In this document: positions 1-10,731 of the stretch, piece after piece | How the letters are laid out: each line of letters begins with the position of its first letter | Position numbering within the stretch: position 1 is the stretch's first letter | NCBI GenBank assembly: GCA_963970005.1 | Contig: CAXAMN010018724.1 | Location: forward strand, 30,498-94,497 | Length of the DNA stretch: 64,000 nt | Reading direction: 5' to 3' | DNA from: Durusdinium trenchii | Taxonomy: Eukaryota; Sar; Dinophyceae; Suessiales; Symbiodiniaceae | Program-made: the position numbers and the translations under genes | The notes under the pieces: generated by a model | What the model was told of the DNA's origin: nothing | What the model saw: only the letters and a program-made list of their open reading frames with translations | The model's database searches: none

Positions 1-1325
1 AACATCGAGAATTCTGCAGGTCTGTGCACCATGTCCTATATAATATACTAGGTCTTGTAGGTTTGCTTATAGGTTTGTCGGGGTCTCCCAGGCCCTGCCC
101 CACTTGGAGCAGTTCAACGACCTGGCCCTGGGAGGCTCCAGCATGCGGGAGTCGTCCGAGTGCCCAGTCTGAGACGGCCGCGCTGGAGCCCTTGGTTGGT
201 TGATGAGTAGAGGGGAACACCCTGGAAAACCCTCCAAGAGTACAAGCAATAGGGTCTATGGTGCCAAATCGGTACGTCTATTAGTCCCAACAGATACAAA
301 AAGGACATCATTGGGTGGAGGTGGAGGTGCATCATTTCACGATCTCCCGGCAACAAAATCCAGAGAACGTCTAAACTAGGAAAAATAACTGGACAGCCCA
401 CAATGAAGCCCTTGGTCAGCCGGATCCGTTCTCTACGGACCCCAGCAATTTGTAATTTTATGCATCGCGCCATGACGTGAGGCAGTACTGAATCGATTTG
501 AATCAGTTTTGAGCGGAGTCTCCGCAATTCCTTGCAGCTTTCTGGTGTACATCGGCGAAACCCAGCTGTCATAGCTGCCCAGCCCCAGGATCCGTGCCCA
601 GCTGTCCAACCAAGTTCGTTTCGTACTTCGCTTCACCAGAAGAAGACCCATCCAGCCATGGGGCTATGGGAACTCCCATGGGAACTCTGCAGTGGATGGG
701 TCGACTATAGGATCTGTCCGTCCGCTTGTGGATGGGGTTGATGGCTCCAAGCTGCTATCTCTTTCCAAGGCCAGAGCTCACCTGCTTGCTGTTGATGCAG
801 TGTTTGGAAGGCTGGACCGGGAGGCATGCTAGTGTTGGCCTCGATCTGGGTGTTTGATGGAAGTGACCAAGATTCTGATCCAGGGTTTGAACATTCTATT
901 ATATTCTATTGCTGTTTCGAATCTGTTGTTTGCTTTTGCAAACATCGATGTCACTGTCAGAAAAAGAAACAACGTATATCAACGTATCGTATGTTGTTTT
1001 CCCATTTTGCACAATCATTTTGTTGGCTCAACCAACAATTGTTCAGCTGATGTGTGACGATGAGGGTCAAAAAGGTCAGTTTGTGCCAGCTGGGTCCAAA
1101 TAGTCCAATACATGTCACAGATGTATCGCATGGCCATGGCAGGAGTGCTTGTGTCTTCTCACCACGGACACGGGTGGCACGTCTCTGTGTCCTCAACGCT
1201 TCTAGGTATCGCCACGGACTTGGCGGACGGCGTGGGTGGAAGCGAAGCGCTGTCGGGAGGCCGAACGGAAGCACAGCCTGTTTCAGGCCTCAAAAGGGGG
1301 CGAGGCGGCCAGAAGTGTGGCGCAC
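1..1325. other. No gene recognised; intronic/intergenic
   Basis: All open frames here are short, lack recognisable motifs and overlap one another on both strands. Nothing with a convincing AG...GT exon outline was seen. It is most simply intergenic or intron sequence upstream of the methyltransferase gene. Confidence 0.5.
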
Positions 1326-1412
1326 AGTAGCTTCTTGCTCCTAGTAGTAAGGCCAGGAGCGCCCCTAGTAGCTTCTTGCTCCTAGTAGCGATGCCCTTTG
1401 TTACTAGTAGCA
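1326..1412. repeat. CTAGTAG hairpin repeat, copy 1
   Basis: Two near copies of a module reading CTAGTAGCTTCTTGCTNCTAG separated by about 35 bases, plus a partial inverted copy (TACTAGTAGCAAGAAG). Each module is an inverted repeat with a TTCTT loop. The same module recurs near 10.0 kb, and its GCGATGGCC flank recurs at 44.65 kb. Confidence 0.8.
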
Positions 1413-1814
1413 AGAAGTGCTTGGCAAGACATGAGGATTTGACAATATTTATGCATCTATAGTGTGGGGAGAAGCCCCCTGGTTTCTGGAAGGCCTTTTC
1501 GGGGGCGTAGTCGGGGGGCCGACTATCACCATCCCCAATGTGTACAACCATATAGATTTTGTCTATTATACATTATATACTCACATGAATCCAAACATCA
1601 CACAGGTTGGTCTATTTGAGGGTGTAACAGTCTTGATCTACAGAACCATGATGGAGAAACGTCTCACAGGGGAACCCTCAATACCGATGATCCTGACTTT
1701 TACCCCTGAATTGGTGCCTTCATGTCTGAAGATTTGACACCGCGATCTTGTCTGATCAAGTGCTGTTCATCATGGACTCCATGGACTGTTTCATTTCGTT
1801 CCTTCGTTCTCCAA

Positions 1815-1950
1815 GGCTGAAGGCCAATTTGCAGGCGGATGCAGATGTGGATGCCTTCTGCGACGTCTTGCGGATTCTCAGCCCGGGCTCGCAGTCGGTG
1901 AGCGTGACCGGTTGCAAACTTCGGCGCACGCAGTCGTGCAGCCTCAGACT
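1815..1950 (+). CDS. Candidate exon, unknown protein
   Basis: An open stretch reads through ADADVDAFCDVLRILSPG and then SVSVTGCKLRR, with hydrophilic helical character and clear third-position G/C bias compared with its surroundings. It follows a CAAG|G acceptor-like site and ends at TTG|GTCCC. No family was recognised and it cannot be joined with certainty to another exon. It could be a chance frame. Confidence 0.35.
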
Positions 1951-2190
1951 TGGTCCCTGTTCTTGAACCCCTTTTTTGGGGAGCCCTATAGGGCTCCAAC
2001 CATACATATCGGTTAGACCCTGGCACCCACCCCAAACCCACCCCAACCACCACCTGGGGATGTGGTTGGAGCCCAAACGGGAGTAATCCCACATTGAACC
2101 GCATGGGATCCCAGTGCAGCTTCACACCGTTCACCGCTCGGAGACTGCAGCTTATACAATCGGTGCCTCGGAGACTGAGCTCGGGACGGG

Positions 2191-2306
2191 TACACTCTGA
2201 CGAACACATCAGATGGAAGGGGAAAATGGATGAACATGGTCACTTTTTAGACTACTTTCCCTTTATGAATAGGCCATATTCCATGTGATGTGTTCATCAG
2301 AGTGTA
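2191..2306. repeat. Terminal-inverted-repeat element, ~116 bp
   Basis: The first 21 bases (TACACTCTGACGAACACATCA) and the last 21 are inverted copies with one mismatch, enclosing about 74 bases. This is MITE-like or a long hairpin. No coding capacity. Confidence 0.75.
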
Positions 2307-2309
2307 CTT

Positions 2310-4200
2310 GAGGCCTTTCATTCCCGCCCCTGTGCGTTCCAGTTTGAGCACTGAAACAAAGTCGCAGGTCGGACACCTCTCCTCATTGACTTGAACTTTT
2401 CGGACAAGCGCATGGAAACCGCCGGGGCCGCAACAAGGGGCAACATCTGAGGATGTTAGAAGGTGCTGGAAGAGTTATCCAAGGGTCCCGGTCAGGGATC
2501 TTCTCTTTCCATAATTATAGACAGTTGATGAGGTCTTTTTGGAGCAGGATGTGGATGCTGCCATACTGGCATGCTGCATGTTTTGTTGCCCACATTATAT
2601 CGGCAAATACTCCAGTGGTAACATTGGGTCCACCAGTCAGTTCATGTCTATTGCTCTCCAACATCTATGCCAATTGTTTCGAGCCAAACCTGCATCGCTT
2701 TGAGCAAGTCAGACGGAAAAACATCACAACATGAGCATGCGGATCCAGGGAATGTGCATTGATGTGTAGATGATCAGTTACTTAAAACCAAAGACAGGAG
2801 CTCCTGGAAGATCCTAAGTTCTTTGAGTTATGGACGAACCATTTGTCCCACCACCGTCGAAGGGAAAAGCCATGTCAAGCAAGCAGCGAGCTTGAGCATT
2901 GATTCTTCGCGTGGGCCTGCTGCCTTCACTCCCATGCTTTTGGCCTTTGGCGCCCAGCAGGTCTCGAAGGGAGCGTTTTGCACGAGCGCTCAGCATTAAG
3001 CCCACCCAGATGGCACCCATGCACCTCACCAAGAGCCACGTATGTTTTTGGACAAAGACTCCTTGCAGGTGTTCACCCCTTTTCCACCGGTCCGGGAAGG
3101 TCTTTGAACATATTCGTCCTTTCCACCATGCAGACACGCGTTTCTATTTTCCCATTCGTGCAGGAAAACACGTGTTTGCATGTTCCCTCCACACCATGTG
3201 CTTGTCCCTAAAAAACACCTATTCCAGTCATTTGCATATTCCAGTCTAGTCGTTTCTTCACACCAAAAACGCCCCTGATCTCTTGCCAGGCATCTGCGAC
3301 CCGCGCGGCCATCGCCGCACCAGATTCGGCGGGGCGTTCCGCGTTCAACCGGGTCGTGTCTGGCAACACGGCACGGTCAACTGGGTCAACGAAAGGATGG
3401 CGCCACCTGGTGGAATTGGGAGAAGAACTCACGGCTGCCGCACTCCAACATCGGTCGGCGCTAGTTTGGTAATGGAGGGTACGGCACTGGCATGAATGTG
3501 TCAATTGGTCATATCGTCTTTGACTGGATCACATGCTTCACATGGTCTTACTTGGATACCTGAAGTGCCAACGGTTGGGCTTGCTGGAGTCAGCATCCTT
3601 GCCCAGAATGTACCAGGTCAACGTGGGCCTGAAATTGCTCAGGTTCACGCCGCAAACGGCTGGCCTTTGCCGTAGAAGCCCAAACATCAAACTGGTGTCC
3701 AACGCCAGTTTCCAAAGTTTCCATCAGATGTTGATCACCAGTGTCCACCACTTTCGCTTTTCGCCCCAGGTGCTACGCCAACCTTCCCCTTGTGTGCTGT
3801 TGGCCCAGCTGCTTTGCTGCTCCTGCGCCGTGATCCACGGCGCAGCCGCGGCAGCGCTACCGGGCCGTCGCGGCTGGCGAGGAGCGCATTGACGGAGAGG
3901 GACACGGTGAAGATGGTGCCTGGGCCGATGTTGCTGGAGCGGTGGTTTCAGAAGGTTCCATGGCACTGGGGGTCCCCAAGATGGCACTGCCATCTCTCAA
4001 TCCACTAAAGAAGATGGACATGTCCGGCTTGCAGTGCTGCACTGCTTACAGATGTGATGAGTTTCTGAAAAACAGATGTGATGAGTTTCTGTGTTATGGA
4101 CCTGCCACAAGGAGGAAAGCAAAAGCTCTCCTCCTCATGGAGGGTGTCTTAGCTCAACGGCAGAAGAGAATCACGGATGTTTCCCCAAGCAGCACGGTGC
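2310..4200. other. Gene-poor stretch
   Basis: No recognisable protein. A G/C-rich segment around 3840-3950 reads in the plus direction as an Ala/Gly/Glu-rich peptide containing GEERIDGEGHGEDG and might be an N-terminal exon of the methyltransferase that follows, but nothing conserved supports this. Confidence 0.35.
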
Positions 4201-4211
4201 ACTGTGCGATA

Positions 4212-4286
4212 GCCGGGTCCTCCGGTTTTGACCCACAGCCCGAGGATGGCTTCCCAGATGAGCTCTTCTACCTCGTTCCCCGGATC
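4212..4286 (+). CDS. SAM methyltransferase gene, exon A
   Basis: First recognisable exon of a class I SAM-dependent methyltransferase. The frame reads FDPQPEDGFPDELFY followed by LVPRI, matching the N-terminal substrate-side segment (FP-D-xFY-xxPR) that precedes the SAM fold in plant/algal relatives. The acceptor is probably the TAG at 4209-4211. The donor is unclear: the next exon needs a phase-2 end, so the last base is uncertain by a few positions. A minus-strand frame over the same bases also looks protein-like, but the plus frame continues in phase through the exons downstream. Confidence 0.6.
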
Positions 4287-4415
4287 GGCGTGCAGCTTGG
4301 CCTTGGCCAGCGGCTTTTGGTCGGCAGACTTGGTTGGGAGGTTCATTGATATTCATGTGCAGTGCAGATTCAATAATACTGTGTATATATAGGTATAATT
4401 ATACATTATAATATA

Positions 4416-4434
4416 CAGAGAGAGAGAGAGAGAT
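4416..4434. repeat. (GA)n microsatellite
   Basis: About nine GA dinucleotides, flanked by A/T-rich sequence. Confidence 0.9.
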
Positions 4435-4658
4435 CGAAAGGGAGATGGAGAGTTTTTCAACCAATTACAACCGATATAGCTTGTTCTGGGGTTGTTTTAC
4501 CATGGAGGGCTGCTTGTAGTTTTTCTAATGTTCAAGCAGAAAGCATACAGAGCCAAGCAAGGTTCTTCTTAGATGATTGAGATGTCAGAGATGTGACAAG
4601 CTCCCGAAATCTGCACAAAACATGCACACACACACGATATTTATAATCGATAGTCGTA

Positions 4659-4683
4659 TAGATAGATAGATAGATAGATAGAT

Positions 4684-4730
<47 letters not shown>

Positions 4731-4740
4731 NNNNNNNNNN

Positions 4741-4787
<47 letters not shown>

Positions 4788-4811
4788 AAGATAGATAGAT
4801 AGATAGATATT
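4659..4811. repeat. (GATA)n microsatellite with gap
   Basis: Almost pure GATA tetranucleotides over about 150 bases, interrupted by ten N at 4731-4740, where the true repeat length is unresolved. The minus strand reads as an endless Tyr-Leu-Ser-Ile peptide, which is not a gene. Confidence 0.95.
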
Positions 4812-4915
4812 ATAAACAAAAACAATCCAAAACATATTTATATATGCAGCCTGCAGACAGTGCCTTCTTGGAGCTTTGAGAACCATGGCAAACCTTTTCG
4901 TTGCAAATCCTCCAG

Positions 4916-4954
4916 GTATCACGTGGACGACCACTTCCGCGCCCAGCTCACAGA
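4916..4954 (+). CDS. SAM methyltransferase gene, exon B (GC donor)
   Basis: A 39-base exon bounded by CCAG|G and a GC donor (CACAGA|GCCACT). It reads YHVDDHFRAQLTE, the last codon being completed by the first G of the next exon. The HVDD segment corresponds to the conserved His-Val-Asp-Asp stretch found after PRxV in this methyltransferase family. The phase-2 junction with the next exon restores a continuous frame, which is the reason for accepting the GC donor. Confidence 0.65.
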
Positions 4955-5259
4955 GCCACTCACCTTATTCAGCAGTTCCCAGACACTCCATGGGACTGGC
5001 ATATAGATGTGGGTGGTTTGAGGGTCAATCTAGGTAAATATTCCACACATGGAGTGTTTGAGGTTGTGTTCTTCGTTTTCGAAAGTGGAGTTGTCCGTTT
5101 CGAGCTGGCTTCGAAACATATATAGAGCTGTCACGAAGTGCATTTTAAGAAAGGCCAGCACGTGTTTTGCTATTAGGTGTTTGAATTTTTGGGAGCTTCC
5201 ACTGAGCCACTTGAACTTTCCAGAAAAACTGCAGTCAGCAAACGACAGAAACCGCCCAG

Positions 5260-5357
5260 GCTTTATCGGCTCTTGCTTCCAAAGGGTGGGAATTTGCTGG
5301 ACCTCTGCAGTCAGCATGACTCTCACCTACCTCCAGAGGCGCGGTCGCTGAATGGGG
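5260..5357 (+). CDS. SAM methyltransferase gene, exon C (SAM motif I)
   Basis: Acceptor CCCAG|G. The frame reads LYRLLLPKGGNLLDLC followed by SQHDSHLPPEARSL. NLLDLCSQHDSHLP is the SAM-binding motif I strand and loop of this family, where relatives carry a VLDL-S-SW-SHLP type sequence. Joined to the preceding exon it gives LTE-LYRLLLPKGG without a break. The 3' end lies in a G-run near 5350-5357. A short exon carrying the next segment, expected to contain a GMN-type turn, was not found between here and 6866. Confidence 0.7.
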
Positions 5358-6245
5358 GGTCCATGGTCGCGTCGCGTCGGTCTGTGGAGATGGGATGTTC
5401 GGGAGGACGGGCGAAGCCTGACTGGTCAAGCGAGTCGTCCATCGCTTGGACTGGTCAAGCATTGGAATCCGGCATCGGTCCGTTGTTTTTCCTCAATCCT
5501 GAAAGCAGAATGACCACGTGGGGGGGGGGAAGGCTATCAGCCTATGGCAGTGGGTCATGCCGGATAGTCGTTTCTGGGATCAAACGCTAAGCTCACTGCA
5601 AGTAACCTGCAACAGAATGGCCTTATCAACCGTAAAAGGAGGTGAATCACCGGGATTGCTACAGTGCACGGGCAGGGCTCAGCCTTTGTCATCAGTGAAT
5701 CTCACACGTGCTGGCAGGTGGATTACACCCTGACAGTTCATGGCATGAACCAGTTGCTTGGGCGCAAGCAGAAATAATACAGAATCCTTTGCCTTTGGGT
5801 GGGTTTTCGAGGCTACAAAATGCTACAAACACCATTGGGAGCTTTGGGCTCCAGCTTCGATGGTTGTAGGTGCTTCAGGTCCCAAGAAAACCATGGCTCA
5901 ACTCAAGGGGACTGCTTTGTTGCTTCGCCACCGCCAAGGACGCGGTGCTCAGGACTGGGAAGAGCGGGCCAGGGAACCTTTGAAATCATTCCAACAGTGA
6001 AACAAGAGGTGCTCAGCCTGGGCCATTCAGATAATCCTGGGGTTGTTTGTGTGATCAGTGCTGAATAAATACAAGCTGAACCACCTTCACCAGTATCCCA
6101 ACCGGTCAGTGGATTCCTTCTTTTTCACGGATTCTCAAGACCATGATATAGATGTTTGATTCATCCAGTCAAAGCCAAGTCCGTGCACTGAAAACCCCCC
6201 ATGCTGCCAAATGAACTATAACCTCCTCAACTTTGCAAATTTATT

Positions 6246-6270
6246 GTCCGCTCTCTCTCTCTCTCTCTTT
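6246..6270. repeat. (CT)n microsatellite
   Basis: Short CT run followed by a T-run. Confidence 0.8.
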
Positions 6271-6865
6271 TTTGGGGGTTTCTTCCGGAACCGGACGAGG
6301 CCTAAAAAAGCTTCACCGAAATGGTGGAGCTGGACATGATGGACGTCCAAAGCAATTGTCATTCCCGATGAGGATGGTGGTTCAGTGACCAGCTTCTTTT
6401 CAGGAGAGAGCGGCTTCGGAGCCAGGGGTATCCATATTCCCCATTGAACAGGGAGGGGAGTTCCCCAACCCCTTGCTAGATGACCTTCGTTTGAAAAGGT
6501 GTTCCGTTTGGAGCAGGTGTGAAAACAGGCTTGACCATGGGTGACCTGCCTTCAGTTCGTGAAGGTTGTTTCCCGGATTCTGGAAGAACTTCTGGTCAGC
6601 TTGGAGGAACTACCAGTGTTGCGTCTAGACGTCTCGGATGTCAACAAGGACCCCCACTATGTAGGGGTGGTGCATGGACAAACACACCCTGAAGCATCCT
6701 TAAACCATCCTATATATAACCGTAAAAACTTATTTCAAGGGGGGTCAATAGACTATATATATAGGGACTTCAAATGCGGGGTCACCACCCGCCCTGTTTC
6801 CTTGTCCTTCTTCACCTGCCAAAGGGGGGACACCGAGTCTCCCCCGGAGCGCCGAGCCGCCCCAG

Positions 6866-6923
6866 GTTGGAGTTGCTCGCCAACTCGAGGGCCTCGGAGC
6901 GCTTCACCCGGAACTTCAACGAG
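6866..6923 (+). CDS. SAM methyltransferase gene, exon D
   Basis: A 58-base exon with CCCAG|G acceptor and GAG|GTGACC donor. It reads LELLANSRASERFTRNFNE, corresponding to the EL-x-AN...-x-DLN segment that follows SAM motif I in relatives. It ends at a codon boundary and joins in phase to the 42-base exon at 7928. Confidence 0.7.
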
Positions 6924-7927
6924 GTGACCGGGCGACAGGTGGTTGCGCAAGAGAGGTTGTTGGTGACCGTAAAGGGGTACCATACCTGGGCTGGTCAAAG
7001 AAAATGGTGCTTGAACCTGTGTTGGCTTGAGGCGAATGTTCTCCGGACGGGACCGATGTGTTTTTGTTTTTTTTTTTTTGCGTGGGGTGCTCAAAAAGAT
7101 ATCCTGTAAGATTCAAGGGGTTGAGATCCCTGGACCCTGAAAAGATGTTGTCTTTTTTGGCCTCGCCGGAAAACATGCCGCATAAAGATGCAGAATGTGC
7201 GTGACAGAAACATGACACCAAAATGACGCAGAAGCAACACAAAGAAAATGTCTCCTTTTGGTGGCAATAGAACAATAGATCAGGATCCGCCACCCATCAC
7301 TGGTTCCAGAATTTGTTTATCAGGAGTTCATTTGATTTGATATCTTAGCATAGGCGGTCTTCCCGTCAACTACTCGTTCTTGCCCGATACTTAGACGTTC
7401 TTACCGGTTCCTACCTCACTACAATCAATAGTTGGGTGGACAAAGGAATGGTAGCCTTTTGGGCGAGTGAGTGACATAAGTCTCAAAAACTTTAGACTGG
7501 ACTAGAGTCAGGTGGCAAGTGTTTGCTTTCTCAAAGCTTGTTCCTTCAAATTCGGGTTCTGGCTTTTGAAAATAGAGTTTGCATGTGGTGAAAAACAGGA
7601 ATATATAACTACATCTTGCACTTACACTAAGAAGGCATGTCTGACGCCTGCATGTAAGAATGCATGTAATTCTGCCTGCAGTGTTTGATCCTCCTTGTCA
7701 GGTACAGGGGAAAGTAGAGGCGAATAAATTGACATACTAGTTCTTGGAGTAAAATGTATCGACCAAACAGGGGTTGAGGGGCAAAATAATATTCAGTTTT
7801 AGGACAATCCAATATACATTTTGTTTGGACCCCCCGTGTCATTGGTCTTTGCTGTCTCATCGTTCTCGTCAAAGAACACTTGTCCACACCCCCGAAAAGA
7901 CCCTTGGCCGCTGCAGATCCTCCCGAG

Positions 7928-7969
7928 GACCCCAGCCTCAGCAACCTTCCGAGCAACTCCTTCGATGCG
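7928..7969 (+). CDS. SAM methyltransferase gene, exon E (42-nt microexon)
   Basis: Exactly 14 codons, DPSLSNLPSNSFDA, between CCGAG|G and GCG|GTGCCC. This is the post-motif II segment (xxP-LP-x-SFDAV). With the preceding exon it reads NFNE-DPSLSNLPSNSFDA, and with the following exon SFDA-VLMTVSIQYMQRP, as expected for the family. The frame stays open for another 15 codons past the GT, so the exon could be longer, but the family match ends at the junction. Confidence 0.72.
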
Positions 7970-9075
7970 GTGCCCTGGCCGTACGAGGAGTGGCGCCGGA
8001 AGTTCGGCCGTGGGTGAGAGGACCAATGGGACCTCGATTGGCATGCTTGCAAACACCAGAATCTACCACCCAAAGGTGGGTCCTATGGAAAGTCTTAATT
8101 AATATGTCTTATATAGTTTTAATGCAGACACCTTGATTTGTTGAGCCTCACCTGAAGCAGTGTGCGGGATCTGTTTACTTTGTGGTTGTTTAATGTCAGC
8201 GTCATCCACATTTTAGCTGATGGGCTATCCGCAGTCTACAGTGCCACAGCGGTGTGCTGAATAGGATTTGACTGGATAGGGATGGCCCTTCAATTTACAA
8301 ACCTCTTTGAACCGGACGCATGTTCCCTTCATGTGTTTGTCTTCTCTTTCCCCTTTTGTATCTTCTGGGGGCGTAGTGTACTCGAACAGTTGGTGTAAAT
8401 GTACCGGACAACAATCCACGCACACGATTTTCCCACGCAACGCGGGACAAGTTCGTGCAGTGACCGGATCCTCTGCAGAAACCCTCGTGAGCCGTCGGGT
8501 GACCTGTCGTCATCGCCGTCGCAATCCATGGGACCGGAGGATTTGCCCATCAATTATGGTCATCAAGGCCAGAGGTGGGTTTCAACTGTGGTTGTGTTTT
8601 TTTAATTGTTTGTTCATTATTGTTTCAGGGCAATTCATATAAAGGTAACTGTTCAGGTCCCATGGATTGTGGGTCTGTGAGAGGACTTGACCGAAGTTGA
8701 TTGACGTTTTCCTCTCATGAAGGCTTGTAGTCGGACGTCAGTATGTTCTCCAATCAATTTCTCAGAGGGTATGTGGATCCTTAGGGTTTGTTTCGTCCCG
8801 AAGCTATCCTGTACCTTTCTCACCGTGGAAGGTTAGACACGGGACCTCGATCAATTCAATTTTTGTTTAGTCTGTCGGCTGTCGGTTGCTTGACGAGCGA
8901 GGATTCGCCACTCGATGCCACTCCCAATCTGTCACCTGGTGACTCATCTGTCCATCGGTGTGCGATTTCGACATGCATCTCACATCATGCCGAAGAAACG
9001 CGTGACCACCCATGGTCAATTGAATTCTTTGTTTTTGGATGCCCAAGACCTGGGCAGTTGCTGAGTTGCTGTTAG

Positions 9076-9132
9076 GTGCTCATGACGGTGTCCATTCAGT
9101 ACATGCAGCGGCCGGTGGAGCTGCTGAAGGAG
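9076..9132 (+). CDS. SAM methyltransferase gene, exon F (GA donor)
   Basis: A 57-base exon, 19 codons, with acceptor TTAG|G and a GA donor (AAGGAG|GAAAGG). It reads VLMTVSIQYMQRPVELLKE. VSIQYMQRP is the diagnostic motif of this methyltransferase group (usually VSVQYLQRP). The next exon starts with AARVLKPGG, so LLKE-AARVLKPGG is the expected helix-plus-motif III reading only if the intron starts with GA. Confidence 0.82.
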
Positions 9133-9521
9133 GAAAGGCTTTCGGTGGTGCACATCCTTTGGGTCCTAAACCACCGAGTCTTTTGGGTCGGTGAACACCC
9201 CAAGAAGATCACGTAGGATCCATACAAAGCACCCAGCAACACGTGGTGGTTATGATTTGATGTATAGACTCTTGATTCATAAACCCCTCAATTTGAATGC
9301 AGGAACTCGCGGACGATCCAATCGCGCGCTCCCCCCAATTTGAATTGGACATCCTCTTCATATATGGGGGGGGTATGGTCGGTATGGTCCTCAAGAGTCT
9401 ACAAAAAACCATCACCACTCGCCCGTTTCCCCGCATCTCTTCGCCTTGGCTTTCGTCCGCTGAAATCGATCCCTCGCCCTCGTCCGGATCCTCGGTCCGG
9501 ATCGTCGTCCGTTCCGGTGAG

Positions 9522-9573
9522 GCCGCGAGAGTCCTGAAGCCCGGTGGCCAATTGATCGTGAGCTTCTCCAATC
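9522..9573 (+). CDS. SAM methyltransferase gene, exon G (motif III, GC donor)
   Basis: Acceptor GTGAG|G, donor AATC|GCAGCC. It reads AARVLKPGGQLIVSFSN plus the first base of an Arg codon. LKPGGxLIVSFSNR is class I methyltransferase post-motif III and is the strongest single match in the gene. The open frame runs on to 9671 without a break, but the family continuation (MFFTKAI) is found only after the intron, at 10084. Confidence 0.85.
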
Positions 9574-10004
9574 GCAGCCTGGTCCGTGCGGACGGGGACA
9601 AGTGGGACACGTGCGCCGTTTGGGGGGGCAAAGGCCCTGACTGGGTGGAGTGGAGAGTGGTGAACACGTGAACGTCTTCGACCGAAAGGGTTGTTGCCAA
9701 GGCCCAGGTGGCCCAGGAGAGTTCTGAATGCCTGACTTCTTGGACATCCTGCCTATATACCGAGTCAGTTGATAATTATAACCTAAAACAATTTTTTGGG
9801 GGGTTGGTTTCCCCGCCATGACATCAAGCATATATCAAATAAATATTGAGGGAGTCAGGCCGTCAGGCCAGCTAGCGGCTAGAATTCTGAGATGCAAGCT
9901 GGGTGAAAGAACATCATAAAGATTCTCGCAAGTGGTGAGAGTTTCTCGATGTTTATGTATTCGGATTCGGAACATTGAACAAGCAACACCAGACTTCATT
10001 CCTT

Positions 10005-10065
10005 CTAGTAGCTTCTTGTTACTAGTAGCGATGGCCTACACCTAGTAGCTTCTTGCTACTAGTAG
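10005..10065. repeat. CTAGTAG hairpin repeat, copy 2
   Basis: Two modules CTAGTAGCTTCTTGYTACTAG separated by GCGATGGCCTACAC. The second is a perfect 8-bp-arm hairpin (CTAGTAGC / GCTACTAG) with a TTCTT loop. It lies directly upstream of exon H of the methyltransferase gene. Confidence 0.85.
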
Positions 10066-10083
10066 TCTTCATTCTTCTACCAG

Positions 10084-10120
10084 GCATGTTCTTCACCAAA
10101 GCCATCGAGATTTGGCGAGC
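10084..10120 (+). CDS. SAM methyltransferase gene, exon H
   Basis: Acceptor CTACCAG|GC. The two bases GC complete the Arg codon begun in the preceding exon, giving SFSN-R-MFFTKAIEIWRA, the conserved SFSNRxFxxKAxxxW motif of this methyltransferase group. The end is placed at a GC (GCGAGC|GCAACG). The frame stays open to a TGA at about 10157, so a terminal-exon reading is possible. C-terminal exons were not identified before the oppositely oriented gene at 11.7 kb. The encoded enzyme probably methylates a small molecule; the substrate cannot be inferred. Confidence 0.78.
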
Positions 10121-10579
10121 GCAACGAAATATGAAGCTCGGAGGTCCACCTCTCTGAGGGCGGATGGGTCGGTTAAACCGAAAAAGACCCGGACGAGCGT
10201 GGGTGAAATCCGAAGACCAAGCGTGATGGTTACCCACTTCCAAGTTCACGTTCATTATATAACAATCAGTGGAGATCAAGGTCATTCAGACCTACAGTTT
10301 GGTGTTCAGACCAGTTGGCATTGGTTGAATATGTATATAATATACAGTATATATTTAATATATTGGCATGTGCGTTCTTAATGCCATATTTCCCACTCCT
10401 TGCAGAGCAACATTTTGAAGGGTCGCGCGTTCACAACTAAATATTGTTCACTCTTTTAAGGGGACGATTGCCCCAAGGACCATGGAATTGACATCAGATA
10501 GAGGCTTATATTTGATAAACTGTACTCAGGGTCCAGCAGTCTCAAATGCATTCCCTGGAAGAGGCCACATAATTTCTTT

Positions 10580-10690
10580 CAAAGACGACAAACCCCATTG
10601 TTGCAGCTTTGGGGCTTCTTGTTGGAGCCCTGTTCTTGGGTAGATTACACCATAAGGAATGCCTCTATAACTGATCATTTTTTCTCCAAA
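10580..10690. repeat. Dispersed repeat R1, solitary copy
   Basis: Carries the R1 core: CTTCTTGTTGGA, a CCCTGTTC block and CATAAGGAATGCCTCTA. The same core recurs in one orientation at 28.2 kb and inverted in four copies at 29.2-29.8 kb. Confidence 0.8.
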
Positions 10691-10731
10691 CAGTTTACTG
10701 TTGGGGTTCTATCTTAGAAAAAAGAGCTGGC

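Noticed and set aside
1054-1344. Overlapping G/C-rich plus and minus ORFs near 1.1-1.5 kb
   Set aside because: Three frames open together with no preferred frame or splice outline.
4532-4934. Two minus-strand ORFs with long Tyr-Leu-Ser-Ile repeats
   Set aside because: They are the translation of the GATA microsatellite and of N bases; no protein signal beyond the repeat.
9574-9671. Read-through of the SAM methyltransferase frame (SLVRADGDKWDTCAVWGGKG)
   Set aside because: Open but not matching the family, which resumes exactly (MFFTKAIEIW) after the GC-AG intron; treated as intron.
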